A DNA stretch of 64,000 nt, from positions 62,001-126,000 of the forward strand of contig NZ_BOOW01000028.1 in assembly GCF_016863435.1 (NCBI RefSeq), in the 5' to 3' direction. The position numbers and the translations under genes were made by a program. The DNA comes from Sinosporangium siamense (GTDB taxonomy: Bacteria > Actinomycetota > Actinomycetes > Streptosporangiales > Streptosporangiaceae). This document shows, in pieces, positions 34,844 to 43,243 of the stretch (within the stretch, counting starts at the first letter, position 1; each line of letters begins with the position of its first letter). Below the pieces are notes generated by a model. It was not told the DNA's origin and did no database searches. It saw only the letters and a program-made list of their open reading frames with translations.

Positions 34844-35080
34844 GCCGACCTGCGGCATGTCGGCCCACGGCTCGACGACCCGGCCTGGGCCCGAGAGCTG
34901 GAGTTGCCTGAAGGTGACGCGCCGCTGGTTCTGGCCGGCCTGAGCTCGTCGTTCATGAACCAGCGCACGCAACTCGACCGCATCGCCGAAGCCCTCGGCA
35001 CGCTGCCGGTGCGCGGGCTGATGACCACCGGCCCGGCCGTCGACCCGGCGACGATCCGCGCGTCCGGCAACGTCCTGATC
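34844..35080 (+). pseudogene. internal fragment of a macrolide-type glycosyltransferase (GT1)
   Basis: About 79 codons encode ADLRHVGPRLDDPAWARELE, LPEGDAPLVLAGLSSSFMNQ and LDRIAEALGTLPVRGLMTTG, the linker and start of the C-terminal domain of MGT/UGT-type glycosyltransferases. Neither the N-terminal acceptor domain nor the downstream nucleotide-sugar motif (HGGxGT) is present; after ASGNVLIA the frame loses similarity and soon ends. It is a central relic of a gene deleted on both sides. Confidence 0.7.
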
Positions 35081-35168
35081 GCCGCGGTCGACGTCGCGGC
35101 TCTGCGGGGGCTACGTCCTAAGGGTCGGTGCCCGCCGGCGGAACCAAGAAGATTGATCTGAAGGCCGA

Positions 35169-35708
35169 TCAGCCAAACGCCTTGACCAGGCGTCTGATCG
35201 TCCCTGACGTACGCGTTGAGGCGGGCACCTTGAGCCTCGACTCCAACTCCGCCGTGGGATTGCCGACCCGAGTCCCGGCCCTTCTGATGAGGCCCAATGC
35301 CACGCCGTCCGCAAACTCGATGATCTCGACGTCGCCCCTGCCGTTCGTCCAGGGAATGGGGGCCCCGAATTCCTGGGCGTCGTCGAAAAAGGTGAACGTC
35401 TCGCGGTAGGTCTGCTCGTCGCCGGTGCCCGCGAAGGGGTCGCGGTCGAGGATCGCCGTGAGCTGGCCGAGGGGACGCACGAACGCGGCGTCGTTGTAGC
35501 CGCAGAGGCTCAGCAGCCGTGGCGCCGCCCGGAGCACCACCTCGTGGGGTTCGGCGTCGGCCTCGATGAGGACCGTTCCGTTCGTTTGGAACGACCGTGC
35601 CGACGACGCTCCCGCCTCACGCAATGTGTCCTCTAACATCGCCCGGTCGGGGCTGTTCCGATGGCCCAAATTCATGTTCCGGTAGAAGACGATGATCGGT
35701 GTCGACAT
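35169..35708 (-). CDS. DUF1697 domain protein
   Basis: A 179-residue protein: IIVFYRNMNLGHRNSPDRAM at the N terminus and the family pattern SFQTNGTVLIEA with PHEVVLRAAPRL match DUF1697. ATG 35708 is used; the longer frame to 36158 crosses the DUF1801 gene and is not real. No signal or membrane segment. The biochemical role of DUF1697 is not established; it may be a nucleic-acid-related or stress protein. Confidence 0.85.
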   Translation of the reverse strand: MSTPIIVFYRNMNLGHRNSPDRAMLEDTLREAGASSARSFQTNGTVLIEADAEPHEVVLRAAPRLLSLCGYNDAAFVRPLGQLTAILDRDPFAGTGDEQTYRETFTFFDDAQEFGAPIPWTNGRGDVEIIEFADGVALGLIRRAGTRVGNPTAELESRLKVPASTRTSGTIRRLVKAFG

Positions 35709-35943
35709 ACGCCCAGTGTTCCAGACGGCCGGCACCCATCCCGGCACGTGCTGAGAGGGAGCAGCGGCAGGAGCGAGCCGTTGACGATCAGGACCCGTCA
35801 CGCCCGTAGGGGGCAGCACACAGAACTCGTTCTTGCACATGAGCCGTGGGCCGAGATCGCCGGGTCGGTCAGGAATCGAGAAGCCCGGCACTTGTCGCTG
35901 CGCATAGCGTGAGAAGCACCTTAACTCTGACAAGGAGCAACTC

Positions 35944-36405
35944 ATGAGCAGCACATCGAAGGCCGGCGAGACGAGCACCCCGATGGAGGGCTTCTCCGAG
36001 CAGGAGCGCGCCGCGATCAAAGCGCGCGCCAAAGAACTGAAGGCAGGTGGCCGCGGCTCGAAGAAGGCCGCCGCCGATGAGGCGGCGGTGCTGTCGGCGA
36101 TCGCCGGGATGGCGCCGTCGGACCGCGTCCTGGCCGAGCGCGTGCACGCGATCGTCACCGCCGCCGCACCGGAGCTGGCGCCGAAGTTGTGGTACGGCCA
36201 GCCCGCTTATGCCAGGGCAGGGAAGGTGGTGTGCTTCTTGCGCAGCGGGCAGCTGGACAAGGAGCGCTACTCGTCGTTCGGGTTCAGCGTGGCGGCCAAC
36301 CTCGATGAGGACGGCGGCATGTGGCCGACCTCTTACGCCTTGACAGAGTTGAGCGAAGCCGCCGAAGCCACGATCAGAAAGCTCGTGCAAAAGGCCGTGA
36401 GCTGA
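35944..36405 (+). CDS. DUF1801-type (iron-chaperone-like fold) protein
   Basis: A 153-residue soluble protein with a lysine-rich helical N terminus and then the DUF1801 core (RVHAIVTAAAPELAPKLWYG, YARAGKVVCFLR, SSFGFSVAANLDED, LTELSEAAEATIRKLVQKAV). ATG 35944 follows AAGGAG. It is divergent from DUF1697 across 235 bp. The fold is shared with the YdhG/frataxin-like group; the function here is unknown. Confidence 0.85.
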   Translation: MSSTSKAGETSTPMEGFSEQERAAIKARAKELKAGGRGSKKAAADEAAVLSAIAGMAPSDRVLAERVHAIVTAAAPELAPKLWYGQPAYARAGKVVCFLRSGQLDKERYSSFGFSVAANLDEDGGMWPTSYALTELSEAAEATIRKLVQKAVS

Positions 36406-36417
36406 TGCCGATCTTGG

Positions 36418-36810
36418 TTATTTCTCCACGATCAGCGTGACTTTTCCGCGGATAAGGCCACGCTCGGCATCGCGGTGCAGGTCCGCCAGGGACTCCAGCG
36501 GGCGGGTGTCCGCCTCGACGTCCACCACGCCCTTGTCGATCAGCGCCACGAGCCCGATCACCCGGTCGCCGGGAGCGAAGTCACCCGCCCCGGTGACCAC
36601 GGTGCCCGCGACGTCCCAGCCGGGCGTGTGCAGCAGCGTGACGCCGAGCACGTCATGCAGCAGGCCCATCCGCAGGCCGGCCTCCGACGGGTTGGTCGAC
36701 GTCGCGGCCACTTTGATGAGCACCTCGTCCGGCCCGGGCTTCGGCACCGGCACCTCGTCCAGTGAGATCACCAAGGCTTCGCCGTACTCGTGGATGCGGG
36801 CCGCCCGCAT
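36418..36810 (-). pseudogene. zinc-type alcohol dehydrogenase/quinone reductase with internal deletion
   Basis: The 130-residue frame starts as a full GroES-like N-terminal domain (MRAARIHEYGEALVISLDEV, GPDEVLIKVAATSTNPSEAG, HTPGWDVAGTVV, GDFAPGDRVIGLV) and then jumps in frame to the C-terminal tail (ALIDKGVVDVEADTRPLESL, ADLHRDAERGLIRGKVTLIV). The normal family length is 300-320 residues; about 180 residues including the whole Rossmann fold with its GxGxxG loop are missing near residue 88. Without NADPH binding it cannot be active. Confidence 0.8.
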
Positions 36811-36905
36811 GGTGCCGAGGAAGTCCGCGGCGTGTCGCTCGCCCACGTCTCGAACATGCTCGCGGGCGTGCCGGTGACCTCCTCCACGGTCCCGGTGACC
36901 GGGCC

Positions 36906-37007
36906 GGCGCCTTCGCCAATGCCTTCAAGCGCGAGTACGGCATGGCCCCCGGCAAATACCGCCGCCTGGGCTGCCCGCCCACAGGCCGAAGGTCGGCAGG
37001 CACATGA
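36906..37007 (+). pseudogene. 3' end of an AraC-family regulator gene
   Basis: The last 33 codons before TGA 37005-37007 encode GAFANAFKREYGMAPGKYRR, the end of the second AraC helix-turn-helix, plus a short tail. The preceding sequence has no AraC similarity. The rest of the gene is missing, and the joint lies beside the deleted dehydrogenase, its likely divergent target. Confidence 0.7.
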
Positions 37008-37121
37008 CTTCCGGCGCATGCACCTGTGTCTCCGGGGTGACGACCGGCACCTGTCCGGACGGCTCCGCCGCTCCTACTGTCGGTTCATCCCTCGAATCCG
37101 GCATTCAATAGGAGTAAATCC

Positions 37122-37712
37122 ATGCCCGTAACCGGAGTCCTGCGCTTCGGCGCGATCTGCGGTGTGATCCTGGCACTGTCGATCGGCATCCCCGGCGTCA
37201 TCGAGATCTTCATCGGCGAGACCACTCTGACGAGCTTCGTCATCGGATTGGGGGCGGTGTGCGGTGCTCCGGTGGTGACCGCGTTCCACCTCCACCAGGG
37301 CGCGGCGGCGGGCCGTCTCGGCGGCGTCGCGTACATCGTTAACACGATCGGTCTCAGCCTGTTCGGCGGTCTCGCCTTCGCCCTGAATCTGGTGGTCTTC
37401 TTCCTCCCGGCACCGGTCACGAAGTCGCTGCTCGCCGGCCCCACCGGGATCGCCCAGCTGGTGAGCGTCGCGACCTTCGTGATCGGCACCGGCTTGTATT
37501 CGGCCTCGATGCTGCGAGCCAAGGTCTTCCCCAGGCTCCCGTCTGCGGGGTACGGCATCAGCCTGATCCTGCTGGCCGTATTCGCGGCGCTGCCGGACAC
37601 ACCCCTGACCGGGCTCGTCCACGTGCTCGCCGCCGGGTCGCTAATCTGGTTGTCCATGTCACTGCTGCGCGCCCCCGCCCCCCGATCGGCGCCGGTTCTG
37701 GGCGGGCGGTAG
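37122..37712 (+). CDS. integral membrane protein
   Basis: A 196-residue protein with six hydrophobic segments (residues about 8-28, 38-56, 66-98, 108-128, 142-160, 164-182). No domain is recognised beyond the general DUF-type multi-span pattern. It starts at ATG 37122 and ends 3 bp before the histidine-kinase start, so it belongs to the two-component operon and may be the sensor's partner or output. Confidence 0.78.
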   Translation: MPVTGVLRFGAICGVILALSIGIPGVIEIFIGETTLTSFVIGLGAVCGAPVVTAFHLHQGAAAGRLGGVAYIVNTIGLSLFGGLAFALNLVVFFLPAPVTKSLLAGPTGIAQLVSVATFVIGTGLYSASMLRAKVFPRLPSAGYGISLILLAVFAALPDTPLTGLVHVLAAGSLIWLSMSLLRAPAPRSAPVLGGR

Positions 37713-37715
37713 CCC

Positions 37716-38828
37716 GTGGCCGCCGCACGGCCCGTGGCGTGGGTGGCGCCCGTGATCTATGCGGCCGTGCTGGTGGCCGGGCTGCACGCCTGGCTGTCCG
37801 GGCTCGGAGCGACGCTGCCGGTGCTCTTCGTCGGCGGGCTGGCGGCACTCGCGGGGCTGGAGCTCTTCGAGCTCCGCCGGTTCTCCTCCGGCACGCCGCG
37901 GGGCCCCGCGATCGCGTTGCTGTGCGCGCGGATCGCACTGTTCACCGCCGTCGCGACGGCCGACGGTTCCGGACTGTCGCGTGCCCTGTTCGTGCTGGTG
38001 CCGTTCACGGCCTACTTCGCCTTCGGGCGTACGGTGGCCGTCGCCTTGGCCGTGGCCTGCGCCATACTCGCGGGGGCAGCGAATATGATCGCCGACCCGC
38101 ACTGGTATGCCGACGTCGAACGGCTGTCCGACCTGCTGATGTTCACGATGAGCCTGGTCCTGACGGTGACCATGGCAGCGGTCGCCGTTGAGGAGGGCCG
38201 GGCCCGGGCCCGGCTGGCGGCGTCGTCGGAGCGCATCGCCGAGCTGTCGGCCGACGCGGAACGCACGCGCCTGGCCCGTGACATCCACGACGACCTGGGA
38301 CACCACCTGACCGCGATCATCGTTCTTCTGGAGAAGGCGAGCGCCTACCGGGACCTGGATCCCGGCGCCGCGGACCGCGCGGTCGCGGACGCGCACGGTT
38401 CGGCGCGGCGGGCGCTGAACGACGTGCGCCGGTCGGTTCGCTCGCTGCGGGAGGACGCGGGGCCGTTCAGGTTCTCGGATGCGCTGCGCGCCCTGGCCTC
38501 GGAGACGACCTCCGTCACGGTCACCGGCCAGGAGCGCGAGCACGACAGAACCACCCTCATGACGCTCTATCGGGCGGCGCAGGAGGGGGTCACCAACGCC
38601 AGCCGGCACGCGCGGGCCCGCCGGGTCTCCGTGACGGCCGCCTTCGAGCCGGACGTGGCGCGGCTCGTCGTCACCGACGACGGGCGCGGATACGCCGGAG
38701 GTGAGGGGTACGGGCTACTCGGCATGCGTGAACGAGTGGAACTCGCCGGGGGCCGGCTGTCGATCAAGGCCGCCCCGAGCGGCGGGACACGTCTGACGGT
38801 CACCATTCCGAGGATGCCGCCGTCATGA
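37716..38828 (+). CDS. NarL-type sensor histidine kinase
   Basis: A 370-residue kinase from GTG 37716. The N-terminal half has six hydrophobic segments with no extracellular domain, as in DesK-like intramembrane sensors. The HisKA_3 box is RLARDIHDDLGHHLTAII (phospho-acceptor histidine near residue 192), and the ATPase has AAQEGVTNASRHARA (N box), VTDDGRGY (G1) and GYGLLGMRERV (G2). The response regulator gene overlaps by ATGA, so signal transfer between the two is expected. Confidence 0.95.
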   Translation: MAAARPVAWVAPVIYAAVLVAGLHAWLSGLGATLPVLFVGGLAALAGLELFELRRFSSGTPRGPAIALLCARIALFTAVATADGSGLSRALFVLVPFTAYFAFGRTVAVALAVACAILAGAANMIADPHWYADVERLSDLLMFTMSLVLTVTMAAVAVEEGRARARLAASSERIAELSADAERTRLARDIHDDLGHHLTAIIVLLEKASAYRDLDPGAADRAVADAHGSARRALNDVRRSVRSLREDAGPFRFSDALRALASETTSVTVTGQEREHDRTTLMTLYRAAQEGVTNASRHARARRVSVTAAFEPDVARLVVTDDGRGYAGGEGYGLLGMRERVELAGGRLSIKAAPSGGTRLTVTIPRMPPS

Positions 38829-39499
38829 TTAACCGGGTGAGCTCTGTCGAGGCTAATGAAGCCGGCGATGCGGTGCGGGTGCTGGTCGTGGACGACCAGT
38901 TGCTTGTGCGGGAGGGGATCGCGTCGCTGCTGGCGATCCAGGCCGGGATCGTTGTCGTGGGCACGGCGGCCAACGGGCGGGAGGCCGTGGAGCGGGCGCT
39001 CGCGCTGACGCCGGACGTGGTCCTGATGGATGTACGGATGCCCGAGATGGACGGGGTCGAGGGCGTCGCGGTCCTGCGCGAGCGGCTGCCGGGATGCTCG
39101 GTGGTGATGCTGACCACATTCGACGACGAGGAGTACGTGGTCCGGGCGCTACGGGCCGGGGCCGTGGGATATCTGCTGAAGGATCTGCCCGCCCGGGAGC
39201 TGGCCGCCGCCGTACGGCTCGCCCACGCGGGAGTTGCACAGTTCGATCCGGCCGCCACCGCCCGGCTGGCGGCGGCGCTGGCCGGGCGCGAGGAGGAGCG
39301 GACCGACGAGGTCCTGACGGCCCGGGAGGTCGAGGTCCTGCGGTTCGTCGCCCACGGGGCCACCAACCGGGAGATCGCCACGCGGCTGTTCCTGAGCGAG
39401 GGGACCGTCAAGAACCACATCTCCCGGATCCTCACGCGGCTGGGGCTCCGGGACCGCACCCAGGCCGCGATCTACGCCAGGGATCACGGCCTGCTTTAG
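38825..39499 (+). CDS. NarL/FixJ-family response regulator
   Basis: A 224-residue regulator. The receiver domain holds VLVVDDQLLVREG (acid pair), phospho-site aspartate in VVLMDVRMPEMDG, MLTTFDDEE and GYLLKDL; the LuxR-type helix-turn-helix is LTAREVEVLRFVAHGATNRE and LSEGTVKNHISRIL. Overlap with the kinase stop by 4 bp. It probably controls this operon and perhaps nearby stress genes. Confidence 0.95.
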   Translation: MINRVSSVEANEAGDAVRVLVVDDQLLVREGIASLLAIQAGIVVVGTAANGREAVERALALTPDVVLMDVRMPEMDGVEGVAVLRERLPGCSVVMLTTFDDEEYVVRALRAGAVGYLLKDLPARELAAAVRLAHAGVAQFDPAATARLAAALAGREEERTDEVLTAREVEVLRFVAHGATNREIATRLFLSEGTVKNHISRILTRLGLRDRTQAAIYARDHGLL

Positions 39500-39692
39500 G
39501 GGGCCACGACGCGTTCTTACGGCCACCCGCATAGGACAGGCGTGTCGCATTGTGGGTGCCCCCATCCACCCACGGATGCCTATCACGTGATTCCGGCCGG
39601 GCTGTCCCAAGACCCCGAGAAAACATTCGCCAAGCGATGCAACATCTTCGTCCCTTCGGCCGTCTGCAACGTGACTACCGAAGGGACTACAG

Positions 39693-40199
39693 GTGGATGA
39701 AGATGACGAAGCCGGCTTCGACGACTTCGTGACAACGCAGACGGACGCGCTTCTCCGCTACGGATATGTCCTAACCGGAAACCCTCATGACGCGGCCGAC
39801 CTGCTCCAGGAAGCTCTGGTACGGCTGTGCGGTGCCTGGCCGAGGGTGAGACGCAAGGACAGCCCGCACAGCTACGTCCGGACCACGATGGCGCGGTTAC
39901 ACATCAGCGTCTGGCGGCGGCGCAGGCGTGAACACCTCATCGGAGAGCCGCCGGAGCGGGTTCACCACGAAGTCTTCCCTCCCGACGAGGACCAGGGTCT
40001 CTGGGAAGAGCTGGCCGCGCTGCCCCGCAGACAGCGTGCCGTGCTGGTGCTGCGCTACTACGAGCAGCTCAGCGACGCCGAGATCGCCAAGGTGCTCGGC
40101 ATCTCCTCCGGAACCGTGCGCAGCCAGGCCTTCCGCGGCCTGAACAAGCTGCGTTCCTCCCTGTCTTCCTCACCGGCGACTCACAGGAGCATGCGATGA
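39693..40199 (+). CDS. SigE-family ECF sigma factor
   Basis: A 168-residue sigma factor from GTG 39693. Region 2: LLRYGYVLTGNPHDAADLLQ and RKDSPHSYVRTTMARLHISV; region 4: AALPRRQRAVLVLRYYEQLS and EIAKVLGISSGTVRSQAFRG. It matches the actinobacterial SigE-type (ECF, no extension). ATGA overlap couples it to the membrane protein that follows, which stands where an anti-sigma factor would be. Confidence 0.93.
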   Translation: MDEDDEAGFDDFVTTQTDALLRYGYVLTGNPHDAADLLQEALVRLCGAWPRVRRKDSPHSYVRTTMARLHISVWRRRRREHLIGEPPERVHHEVFPPDEDQGLWEELAALPRRQRAVLVLRYYEQLSDAEIAKVLGISSGTVRSQAFRGLNKLRSSLSSSPATHRSMR

Positions 40200-41506
40200 C
40201 CGATCTGGAAGACAAGCTGAGCCGCGTCCTCTCCGGGGCGGCGCAACATGCGCCGCAGGCGCCGGCGGGGCTGGTCGCGACGGTCAAGGCGCGCCATCGC
40301 CGGCGGCGGACGCGGACCACCGCCGTGCACGCGGCCGCGGCCGTGGTCCTGACTGCAGGCGGGGTGGGCGCGGCGGTGAGCACCCTGGGCAGGGCGGCCG
40401 AGCCGCACCCCGTGGTAAGCGCGACCGACAAGGCCGAGCCGCCGACGGACAGGATTCCACCACTCGTCGAGAAGGTGTGGCCGGAGGCCGTACACAAGAT
40501 CCCGGCCAGGTTGCCCGACGGCCGTAGGTACGACCCGCAGCTACTCCTCGACGATCGCACGCTGCTGGTCATGACGGGCGCCGATGATGGAGAGCGTCTG
40601 TCCCTGTGGAGCTACGACCTGGGCACCGGCCGGCCCAGGCAGATCGCCGAGATCCCCCCGACGAGGGGATCGGCGATCTCCGCCGACGGTGTCGCCGCCG
40701 GTGGCGGCCATATTGTCTGGTGGGCGTCCTACAAGGTGGCGGGCAGCCCGCGGGTCGCCCGGATCTGGACGGTGCCGGCCGCCGGCGGCCGGCCTCGGCC
40801 GGTGGCCGACGTCCCTCTGGGAAACGTCATGAAGGAGGGGCACATCACCGGGCTGACGGTGACGGGCCCGGACGTGGTGTTCGCCTACGAGAAGGGCGGG
40901 GTTTACCGGGTGCCCCTGAGAGGGGGTTCGCCGCAGCCGGTGAAGGGCGCCGAGCGGCACCACATCCTGCAATGGCCTTGGGTGGGCGTCCACCACGGAA
41001 AAGCGTTCTTCCGCGAACTGCTCAACGCCGAGACCGGTGAACGGCGCGACGCCGTGGTCAAGGCCGACGAGGAGGTCAGATGCGGCGTCCTCAGGTGCGC
41101 GGGCGTGGCCATGCGATACAAGACCGTCAAGGTCGAACGCCCCCGCGACCGATCCGGCAAGGAGATCAAGTGCGGCACTCGCCGGTGCCCGGACACGGTG
41201 CAGACCCAGACCGTCCTGCGTAGGTTCGTCCGCGACCGCGACGGCTCCCACGAGCGCGACCTGCCGACTACCTTCTACCAAGGCGACGTCGCCCGCCTGG
41301 AGCGCTTCTTCGATGTCACGTTGAGGGGACCGGGCAACCGGTCCATCCAGACGCTTTACGACGCCGAGACCGGCAGATCCGCCGATCTCGGCATACGGCC
41401 GGATGCGAAGGGAAGGTCGACGGTGCCCAACGGTCGCCTCGACCGGCTGATGACCTACTCGCTCAAGAACGAGATGTACGTCCTGGACCTGGCCGCGATC
41501 AAGTAG
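40196..41506 (+). CDS. single-pass membrane protein with extracytoplasmic beta-propeller-like domain
   Basis: A 436-residue protein. Residues 1-45 are cytoplasmic and start DLEDKLSRVLSGAAQHAP, a pattern common to proteins encoded with SigE-type factors; residues about 46-66 form one membrane segment (VHAAAAVVLTAGGVGAAVST). The rest looks like WD40/PD40-type blades (LSLWSYDLGTGRPRQIAEIP, ARIWTVPAAGGRPRPVADVP, GGVYRVPLRGGSPQPV) and contains a cysteine-rich insert (CGVLRCAG, CGTRRC). Anti-sigma or surface-sensor function is an inference from position. Confidence 0.8.
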   Translation: MTDLEDKLSRVLSGAAQHAPQAPAGLVATVKARHRRRRTRTTAVHAAAAVVLTAGGVGAAVSTLGRAAEPHPVVSATDKAEPPTDRIPPLVEKVWPEAVHKIPARLPDGRRYDPQLLLDDRTLLVMTGADDGERLSLWSYDLGTGRPRQIAEIPPTRGSAISADGVAAGGGHIVWWASYKVAGSPRVARIWTVPAAGGRPRPVADVPLGNVMKEGHITGLTVTGPDVVFAYEKGGVYRVPLRGGSPQPVKGAERHHILQWPWVGVHHGKAFFRELLNAETGERRDAVVKADEEVRCGVLRCAGVAMRYKTVKVERPRDRSGKEIKCGTRRCPDTVQTQTVLRRFVRDRDGSHERDLPTTFYQGDVARLERFFDVTLRGPGNRSIQTLYDAETGRSADLGIRPDAKGRSTVPNGRLDRLMTYSLKNEMYVLDLAAIK

Positions 41507-41754
41507 GGCTGCCTTGAGCCGCGGCCGTGTCGGGCCATAGGGGATCGTCGATCTGCAGGCCGCCCTTTGCTCTGCTTCTCCACCGCAGCACGAAGCACCA
41601 CACCGCACTGATCTGGTGTTTCCGGCCATGGCCCCACCTCAAGACCGGCCGCTGTACGGCGACGGCCAAACGTTGAGCAGCGGCTCTGCAGTACTCCGGT
41701 GGCGCCCGGTGCCGAGGTCTTGATCAACCGTTCGGGTGGAGAGCGGGGCGGAGT

Positions 41755-41895
41755 TTACTGATCGCCCTGATCTTCACCGGCTACGGCCTCGGCCTGGGCG
41801 GGCAAAGGAGCGTTGCGCATGACGAGAAGACTCCATCTGTCGCCGACGAGGTCGAGCGTGCGTGCGACGGGGCAGTCGGGGCCTGGGGCGCGCAT
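41755..41895 (-). pseudogene. N-terminal fragment of an HxlR-family regulator
   Basis: The 46-residue frame begins MRAPGPDCPVARTLDLVGDR followed by WSLLVMRNA, the first helices of an HxlR winged-helix regulator (the conserved cysteine and GDRW are present). It then changes to PLPAQAEAVAGEDQ and stops; the recognition helix and wing are missing. Normal length is about 110-150 residues. It is divergent from an MFS gene with operator-like repeats still present between them. Confidence 0.7.
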
Positions 41896-41922
41896 GGTGT
41901 TGTGCGGCCTGACTCCCGTCCG

Positions 41923-41976
41923 ATCGGTTGCGAATTGAAACCAATATGCCGTACGGTCACATCGGTTGCAATTTGC
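41923..41976. promoter_or_regulatory. operator-like repeats between HxlR remnant and MFS
   Basis: ATCGGTTGCGAATTGA (41923-41938) and ATCGGTTGCAATTTGC (41961-41976) are near-direct repeats with a 38-bp period. The first also forms an imperfect inverted repeat, GGTT-CG-AATT to AAACC. HxlR proteins bind such sites, but the regulator here is broken. Confidence 0.55.
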
Positions 41977-41998
41977 TACTGATCGGGGTTGGAGTGCG

Positions 41999-43243
41999 AT
42001 GGACGTATGGCGGCGGTTGCTGCTCGCGGTGGTGTGTGGTGTCGCTGTGGCGAGCATCTATGCCGCGCAGCCGGTTCTGGAGCCGATGGGGCGCGATCTC
42101 GGTGTGCCGGCGGAACTCACCGGGTGGATCGTCGCGACCGGCCAGGTCGGCTATCTGGCGGGGCTGGTGCTGCTGGTGCCGCTCGGCGATGTGGTCGACA
42201 GGCGCCGGCTCATCGCCGCGCACCTGGCGATCATCGCGGTGGGCTTGATCCTGACGGCCTCGGCGTCAGCCGCGTGGGTGGCGTTCGCGGGGCTCGCGGC
42301 GGCCGGGGTGTTCGCGGTCGTGGTGCAGACCACGGTGGCCTACGCCGCGTCGGTCTCGCCGCCCGCCGAACGCGGACGGACCATCGGTGTCGTGACCTCG
42401 GGCGTCGTGGTCGGCATCCTGGGCGCGCGGGTCGTCACCGGCGCGCTCGCCGAGGTGTGGGGCTGGCGGGGCGTCTATGCCGTGCTCACCGTGCTGTCGC
42501 TCGGGCTCGCGGCCCTCGTCCCGCTCGTGCTGCCGTCGGAGGAGCGCCCCAACCGGCCGGCGGGGTACGGGCGGGCCGTCGTCTCGCTCGGCGGACTGTT
42601 CGGGCGGCGTATCTTCCTGACGCGCGGGCTCATCGCGTTCTTCTTGTTCGCATCTTTTGGAACTCTGTGGAGCGGACTGTCCCTGCCGCTGGCGGACACG
42701 CCGTGGCAGTTGAGCGAGAGCCAGATCGGGATGTTCGGCATCGCCGGACTCGTCGGCGCACTCGCCGCGGCACGTGCGGGACGGTGGGCGGATGCAGGAC
42801 GGGCGGGACAGGTCACCGGTCTCGCGCTCACCCTGCTCATCCTCTCGTGGGCGGCGATCGCGCAGCTGCCGTGGTCACTGTGGCTCCTCATCGCCGGAAT
42901 CGTGGTTCTCGACCTCGCGGTCCAGGCAGTGCATGTGAGCAACCAGCACATGCTCGTCGCCGCGCATCCGGATCGCACCAGCGGCGTCATCGGCGGCTAC
43001 ATGGTCTTCTACTCGCTCGGCTCCGCCCTCGGCGCAGTCGCGACCACCGCCGTCTTCACCGTCCACGGCTGGACGGGAGCCGGTCTCCTCGGGGCCGGAT
43101 TCGCGGCCTGCGGGCTGGCCGTCTGGGCGATCGACAGGCGGCTACCCCTCGGCAGCGCGAAGTCCGGTGCTCACGTGGTCGTCGACGGCGGGGGAGAGCC
43201 TGTCATCGGAGTGCCAGGTGGAAGCGGTCGCCGAGGTCGGTGA
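41999..43243 (+). CDS. MFS transporter
   Basis: A 414-residue transporter with 12 hydrophobic segments. The N terminus (VASIYAAQPVLEPMGRDLGV, VPLGDVVDRRRLIAAHL) is that of the YnfM/sugar- or drug-efflux-like group. ATG 41999 follows GGAG. The last dozen residues (VIGVPGGSGRRGR) are read from the antisense end of the converging aminotransferase gene, giving a 41-bp overlap; the original C terminus may therefore have been replaced. With its HxlR regulator broken, the pump may be constitutively expressed. Confidence 0.9.
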   Translation: MDVWRRLLLAVVCGVAVASIYAAQPVLEPMGRDLGVPAELTGWIVATGQVGYLAGLVLLVPLGDVVDRRRLIAAHLAIIAVGLILTASASAAWVAFAGLAAAGVFAVVVQTTVAYAASVSPPAERGRTIGVVTSGVVVGILGARVVTGALAEVWGWRGVYAVLTVLSLGLAALVPLVLPSEERPNRPAGYGRAVVSLGGLFGRRIFLTRGLIAFFLFASFGTLWSGLSLPLADTPWQLSESQIGMFGIAGLVGALAAARAGRWADAGRAGQVTGLALTLLILSWAAIAQLPWSLWLLIAGIVVLDLAVQAVHVSNQHMLVAAHPDRTSGVIGGYMVFYSLGSALGAVATTAVFTVHGWTGAGLLGAGFAACGLAVWAIDRRLPLGSAKSGAHVVVDGGGEPVIGVPGGSGRRGR

